In this document: positions 59,986-64,000 of the stretch, piece by piece | How positions within the stretch are numbered: position 1 is the stretch's first letter | How the letters are laid out: every line of letters starts with the position of its first letter | NCBI GenBank assembly: GCA_002428985.1 | Contig: DIYL01000061.1 | Location: 62,001-126,000 of the forward strand | Direction of reading: 5' to 3' | DNA from: Anaerolineales bacterium UBA6055 | GTDB taxonomy: Bacteria > Chloroflexota > Anaerolineae > Aggregatilineales > Phototrophicaceae | DNA: 64,000 bases | The notes under the pieces: model-generated | Database searches by the model: none | Seen by the model: only the letters and a program-made list of their open reading frames with translations | What the model was told of the DNA's origin: nothing | Translations under genes and position numbers: made by a program

Positions 59986-60432
59986 TTAGGCTTCTGTTAC
60001 GACCTCATCTTCTTCTTCGAGTGCTAGCTCGACAAAGTAAGTTGGTGTACTCAAAAGGCGGTGAATTGGACATTTGGTTGCAATGTCATACAGGCGGTTG
60101 AGCTGTTTTTCGTCAAGGTCACCGTGGAAGGTAATTGCCTTACGGACTTCATGCACAAAGAGGTCATCGCCCTCGTGCAATTCATACTCTGCGCCTTTAA
60201 AGCGTTCGTAGTCAATCTTGACGTCAACGCCTTCTAATTCCCAGCCTTTACGTTCGGCATACATTTTGGTGGTGATGGCAATACATGATCCCAATGCACC
60301 GAGCATCATTTCGCCGGGGGTTGGGGCAGTATCGGTACCACCGTCTTCTGCTGGTTCATCAGCGTGCCATTCGTGGTCACGTACATTGATTGTTGTTTTC
60401 ATTCCGTCGCGGAGGGTAATATCTACAGGCAT
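59986..60432 (-). CDS. OsmC family peroxiredoxin-like protein
   Basis: A 148-residue member of the OsmC/YhfA group. The two reactive cysteines are Cys50 in 'MLGALGSCIAITTKMYAERK' and Cys121 in 'LNRLYDIATKCPIHRLLS', the usual spacing. It begins with a beta-hairpin and has the 'APTPGEMMLGALGSC' motif. The family reduces organic hydroperoxides or binds thiol-reactive compounds. AAGGAG stands before the ATG. It is a single-gene unit ended by the terminator at 59931. The long gap toward the permease start leaves no operon link. Confidence 0.93.
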   Translation of the reverse strand: MPVDITLRDGMKTTINVRDHEWHADEPAEDGGTDTAPTPGEMMLGALGSCIAITTKMYAERKGWELEGVDVKIDYERFKGAEYELHEGDDLFVHEVRKAITFHGDLDEKQLNRLYDIATKCPIHRLLSTPTYFVELALEEEDEVVTEA

Positions 60433-60626
60433 GGGTGTCTCCTTATTGCTAACATCGTTCTCATGTTATTTGGATGATGTGGTATGTGCGGGTCTTACCC
60501 ACGCAAGATGCGTATCAGATGAGTGATGACGTTTGTCAGCCTCACAACCCGATATTCCACATGAATATCAACAACCCAATATCAGACGCTAAACAACAAT
60601 CTCAGGAGTGTTTTTTACTGTCTCGA

Positions 60627-63380
60627 CTACTCATACCTGAGAACATTCATCACGCGTTCGCCGACAGCAACCCGTGCACTTAAGAAGGTCGCAACCCACC
60701 CGATAATTACGGATGCGATGATTAAGGCAATTGCAGTTAGACGCGCATCCGTCGGGAGTGGAATCACAATCCCACCCGCTGCTGTCAGTATGGTAATAGC
60801 GAGTATACTCGTGCCGATACCAATAATTGCACTCAATAACCCGATGACTGTCGATTCAATCAGCATGATCGTTAGGACACGGCGCGATTTTAAGCCGACC
60901 GCTTTCAATATACCGATTTGACGGCGACGCTCTAATGTCGATAAAGCGACGGTATTCGCCATAATCACAGCCGCTGCAAATAACGATAATAACCCGACAA
61001 TTGTTGGGATAGCTGCAAACTGGTCAATCAAACGGCCGATCAAACTATCAACAAAGCTCACATCCAACGAGAAGACGATAATCACAGCCGATAATTCTGC
61101 GAGGGCTTTATTAAGTTCTTCATCCGGTACATCAAATGTAAACAGACGGAAGCGCACTGGCACTGCTGGTGGAATCACATCTGGTGGAATCAGAACCGTT
61201 ACGCCTGTCAATGTCGGTATACCATCAGATTCGCCCGAAATCCCGACGACTTCAAATGTCATCTCGCCACCACGATCCATAGCGAGTGTCACCTGACTGC
61301 CTACCTGCATCCCGTATCGTTGCGCCATGTTATACGAAAGAACCATGACATTTTGTCCACGATCTTCTTCAGTGAGCATGCGCCCGGTATACATAAACGG
61401 TTGCGCTCCATAAATATCGGGATTATCCGAATTCCACACAACGAAGCTAAAGCTGGTGTTTTGGCTGACCGTTTCGTCATCAAAGCCTGTCAATACAACC
61501 CTGTATGTCGAAACTGTCGTGCGGTGGGTCACCTCCACATCACTCAGAGCATTATCAATCGCGAACTCAACAATGCCATCAGGAATCCCCGGCACTGGGA
61601 AGACCAATACATTCCCACCAAACGAGCGCGTCAATTGAAGGTTGAGTAACTCGCGTGTTCCCTCTCCAACAAATGTGATGCCACTCAAGGCTAGCATACC
61701 CGCACTCAGGGCGAGCAAGGTAATCGCTGTGCGTAATCGATTCGTCGAGAGGTTTCGCAACGCTAACCGGAGCGTTACACTGCCGAATGTCGGGAACTTA
61801 CCGATGATAAAGACAATCACCCATAAAATGCCGATCAAAATACCAAAGACAACAAATGTGCCCGCGACACCTACAACACCAACCAAATAAGGTGATGGTA
61901 GCGTAAATTCCTCGGGATTAAATTCCTCTTCTTCTTCGTTATCATCGCTGAAAAAGCCATCATCATCGTCGTCTTCAGCATCTTCTGCAAAGACCGATTG
62001 TTCTCCACTCTGGATACGATTGAGACGTTCTAGCGTTAGGTCAAAAGAAGGGCGGACGATATGCCCGACAATCAAGCCGAGGCTAACGGTTACAAATAAT
62101 AATAACCCGATAGATTGTGCGATACCCATCGCCGGAAGTTTGCTTTCATTCGGGCGCAGGATGATGTTGGGGCGGACTTGTACTGCTGTTAATATCGGTG
62201 CGACACCAAAAATCGCTGTGACAATCACACCCAATGCCAGACCAAATAGCAACGCTTCTGGATAGATGCGCCAGATAATCGGTTGTCGTAACGCCACAGA
62301 CCCATACTGATTAACGAGTAGACTCAGACCAATACCGACGATAATGCCAAGCACACTCCCGATAATGCCGAGTAACATCGCTTCAGTTAAAAATAATGTT
62401 GCGACCTGTCGTGCTTTCACACCAAATGTCTTAACTGCTGCAATTTCGTTGGTACGTCGACGCACGAGCACAATCATCGTGTTCATAATGCCGACACCAC
62501 CAATGAGCAATGCACCCAAACCCATCACCACAATAAAATCACCGAGGTATTGCGAGATCAGTTCATAGCGTCGTAGCAAGTCAAAGGTTGTCAGGACTCT
62601 AGCCTCCTCATTGAAGGCTTCGATTTCAGCGACTAAGGTCTCCATCTCGTCTTCTGTTGGAGGTGACGGGAAGGTCATCCCAATACGATTGGGGGCGTAT
62701 TCTTCGTCAATAACAGCCTGAGCATTTTCTAGATCAAAGTAGGCAAACCCAAAGAACCCATTTAAAAGGTTGAGTGTGCTGGTTTCTTCGGTTGTGGCGA
62801 CAATACCGCGTACAATATAAATTTCGGTTGTGCCACTGACCCGCACCTCATCACCGACGACAATTTCATTTTGTTGTGCCAGATTCTCACTGATGATGAC
62901 ATCATTCCCGCCTGTAAAAAGGTCACCAATTGGTGTGTCTGGAGGGTCAATCGTGCGGATGGTATGTGTTGGAGGATACGTTTGCGGGTCAATAAAATAA
63001 CTACCGACAAAACTCGGTCTACCAAATTGATTTTCATTTTGTTTTGTAATCTGGAAATTATTACCACTGAGGAACGGCGAAATTTGTGCATCCTTTTCCT
63101 CTGCCCATGTGGTAATTGCCTCGAGTTCTTGTGGGGTAAACGGCCGTAAATCGCTACCAAACCCCTCAAAAATTCGATCATTAATAATGAGCATATCGCC
63201 TTTGGTCTCGGTGCGGACGTTTTCTGTGAGTGTATCCCCAATAGCGAGTCCGAGTGTGCGTAAGGCAACAACTGTCGCTACACCAGCTGTAATACATAAA
63301 ATAGCGAGTGTTGTCCAGCGTCCACCCCGTTGGATGTTGCGTAAGGCATACGTCAGATAAAATTTGAGGCGTTGAATCAT
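60627..63380 (-). CDS. FtsX/MacB-type ABC transporter permease (double)
   Basis: A 917-residue permease with two FtsX-like halves, each starting with 'LRNIQRG'-type motifs: 'YALRNIQRGGRWTTLAILCI' (11-30) and 'LRLALRNLSTNRLRTAITLL' (537-555). Periplasmic MacB-PCD-like parts follow each first helix. Membrane helices cluster at 24-44, 283-303, 330-353, 375-398 and 422-441 in the first half, and again at about 500-525, 553-571 and in the last 200 residues. A strongly acidic stretch (466-488, 'EDDDDDGFFSDDNEEEEEF') separates the halves. No ATPase gene adjoins in this window, so its partner may be elsewhere. Known relatives export lipoproteins, peptides or signal across the envelope. AGGA precedes the ATG. 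Confidence 0.9.
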   Translation of the reverse strand: MIQRLKFYLTYALRNIQRGGRWTTLAILCITAGVATVVALRTLGLAIGDTLTENVRTETKGDMLIINDRIFEGFGSDLRPFTPQELEAITTWAEEKDAQISPFLSGNNFQITKQNENQFGRPSFVGSYFIDPQTYPPTHTIRTIDPPDTPIGDLFTGGNDVIISENLAQQNEIVVGDEVRVSGTTEIYIVRGIVATTEETSTLNLLNGFFGFAYFDLENAQAVIDEEYAPNRIGMTFPSPPTEDEMETLVAEIEAFNEEARVLTTFDLLRRYELISQYLGDFIVVMGLGALLIGGVGIMNTMIVLVRRRTNEIAAVKTFGVKARQVATLFLTEAMLLGIIGSVLGIIVGIGLSLLVNQYGSVALRQPIIWRIYPEALLFGLALGVIVTAIFGVAPILTAVQVRPNIILRPNESKLPAMGIAQSIGLLLFVTVSLGLIVGHIVRPSFDLTLERLNRIQSGEQSVFAEDAEDDDDDGFFSDDNEEEEEFNPEEFTLPSPYLVGVVGVAGTFVVFGILIGILWVIVFIIGKFPTFGSVTLRLALRNLSTNRLRTAITLLALSAGMLALSGITFVGEGTRELLNLQLTRSFGGNVLVFPVPGIPDGIVEFAIDNALSDVEVTHRTTVSTYRVVLTGFDDETVSQNTSFSFVVWNSDNPDIYGAQPFMYTGRMLTEEDRGQNVMVLSYNMAQRYGMQVGSQVTLAMDRGGEMTFEVVGISGESDGIPTLTGVTVLIPPDVIPPAVPVRFRLFTFDVPDEELNKALAELSAVIIVFSLDVSFVDSLIGRLIDQFAAIPTIVGLLSLFAAAVIMANTVALSTLERRRQIGILKAVGLKSRRVLTIMLIESTVIGLLSAIIGIGTSILAITILTAAGGIVIPLPTDARLTAIALIIASVIIGWVATFLSARVAVGERVMNVLRYE

Positions 63381-63566
63381 TATGTTGTCCTATTTGACCG
63401 TCTCATAAGGCGTTTTGCCAACTCATCATACAACAGCTTCATGAAAAACTGTTAAATAATTTACGTTGATTTCTAGAATATGTCGCAAAAGTTGTTCTTG
63501 CTTTATTCAATTACATTATAGTATTGTACAAAGTATACTCTTACTCTATCAGTAAACGGGAATCTG

Positions 63567-64000
63567 ATGACACAGACACAATATGAGATTGTAGCGACGC
63601 ATCGTTGGTTATCTTTATGTAAAGGCTTTGAAGGTGAACCATTTATAAAGTCATCATCTGGAACATTGGTTGTACCTATAACTGATGATGGTGATGTGTT
63701 ATTTATACTAGAGCCTCGGCGAGTTAATGGAGAACTTGTTTTATCATTACCCGGCGGTGGTATAAATGCAGACGAAGACACTGCTATATCTGCTAATCGA
63801 GAGCTCCAGGAAGAAATTGGGTTTTATGCCAATAAACTTGATTTTTTAGCTACACTCAACCCTGCCGTTCGTGTAACAGATTGGGAAGTCCATGTTTATC
63901 TTGGACGTGATCTTGTGCCGAGTAAACTAGAAGGTGATGAGTCATATGAGATTCAGGTTGAAAAGATACCATTGTCGCAATTCGAAACAGTAATTCAATC
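63567..64000 (+). CDS. Nudix hydrolase (3' end cut by window)
   Basis: The frame is open to the window end, so 144 complete codons are visible. The N-terminal sheet 'GTLVVPITDDGDVLFILEPR' leads to the Nudix motif parts 'PGGGINADED' and 'SANRELQEEIGF', with the REx2EE core intact. The length up to here and 'DWEVHVYLGRDLVPSKLEGD' suggest an ADP-ribose or ADP-compound hydrolase type (NudE/NudF-like), as ADP-ribose pyrophosphatases carry such a C-terminal part. CGGGAA lies seven bases before the ATG. A stop codon is not seen. It diverges from the permease with about 186 bases between. Confidence 0.85.
   Translation, partial: MTQTQYEIVATHRWLSLCKGFEGEPFIKSSSGTLVVPITDDGDVLFILEPRRVNGELVLSLPGGGINADEDTAISANRELQEEIGFYANKLDFLATLNPAVRVTDWEVHVYLGRDLVPSKLEGDESYEIQVEKIPLSQFETVIQ

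Noticed and set aside
63503..63781. Reverse-strand 92-codon frame at the window end
   Set aside because: It is the shadow of the plus-strand Nudix gene, whose motif is clear in the other frame.

Overview
This 64 kb window reads as a chromosomal stretch from a member of the Chloroflexota, most like an Anaerolineae-type lineage. That placement is an inference. It rests on the mix of a BTAD/TPR regulator, several secreted WD40-like propeller and SH3b proteins, a Ser/Thr kinase ending in a 2TM domain, a prohibitin-like SPFH protein and many Uma2/DUF-type singletons, in moderately AT-leaning DNA. There is no rRNA, tRNA, CRISPR array, transposase or phage structural gene. Fifty-six coding regions are supported. 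The first (regulator) and the last (Nudix) are cut by the window edges.

Layout. 1-4.7 kb: 3' end of a BTAD-type regulator, then a previously uncalled 56-residue peptide gene whose predicted secreted part is a 12-residue Gly/Ser/Cys peptide, two orphan small proteins and an atypical histidine phosphatase. 4.9-11.7 kb: SPFH protein, GAF protein, polyprenyl-phosphate sugar-1-phosphate transferase, an alpha/beta hydrolase behind a TetR-type operator, a TIGR01777 epimerase, a secreted acidic protein and a stand-alone L7/L12 C-terminal-domain protein. 11.9-20 kb: secreted intradiol dioxygenase, a dense non-coding field of two interleaved short repeat families, then a GAF histidine kinase, MBL hydrolase, threonine dehydratase-type enzyme, a zinc-ribbon membrane protein and a TPR protein. 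20-29 kb: small DUF proteins, a 905-residue orphan, a propeller/SH3 protein, Uma2, and a membrane-anchored molybdopterin oxidoreductase. 29-34.6 kb: a lipoxygenase-family protein lacking the first iron ligand, a flavin monooxygenase and a DUF4345 protein, divergent from a TetR regulator with two palindromic operators, followed by an ArsR-SRPBCC pair. 34.6-47.5 kb: histidine phosphatase, SH3b/excalibur-like protein, HEAT protein, glycosyltransferase, metallophosphoesterase, pentameric ligand-gated channel homologue, propeller, GNAT, Nudix and Ser/Thr kinase. 47.5-64 kb: GAF protein, AraC regulators, a MerR regulator with a textbook 19-bp-spacer promoter and its dehydrogenase, an internally duplicated propeller-SH3 protein, a phytanoyl-CoA dioxygenase homologue, a lone CpaF ATPase, a TIR-TM-propeller fusion, OsmC, a large FtsX/MacB-type permease and a second Nudix protein.

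The genes do not form one pathway. They look like a string of short one-to-three-gene units, several with an adjacent regulator (TetR, ArsR, MerR, AraC) and a visible palindromic operator. The most unusual elements are the 12.8-13.3 kb repeat field, the small cysteine peptide at 2.9 kb, the degenerate lipoxygenase unit, and the TIR-propeller fusion. All domain calls were made by eye, with no database search.
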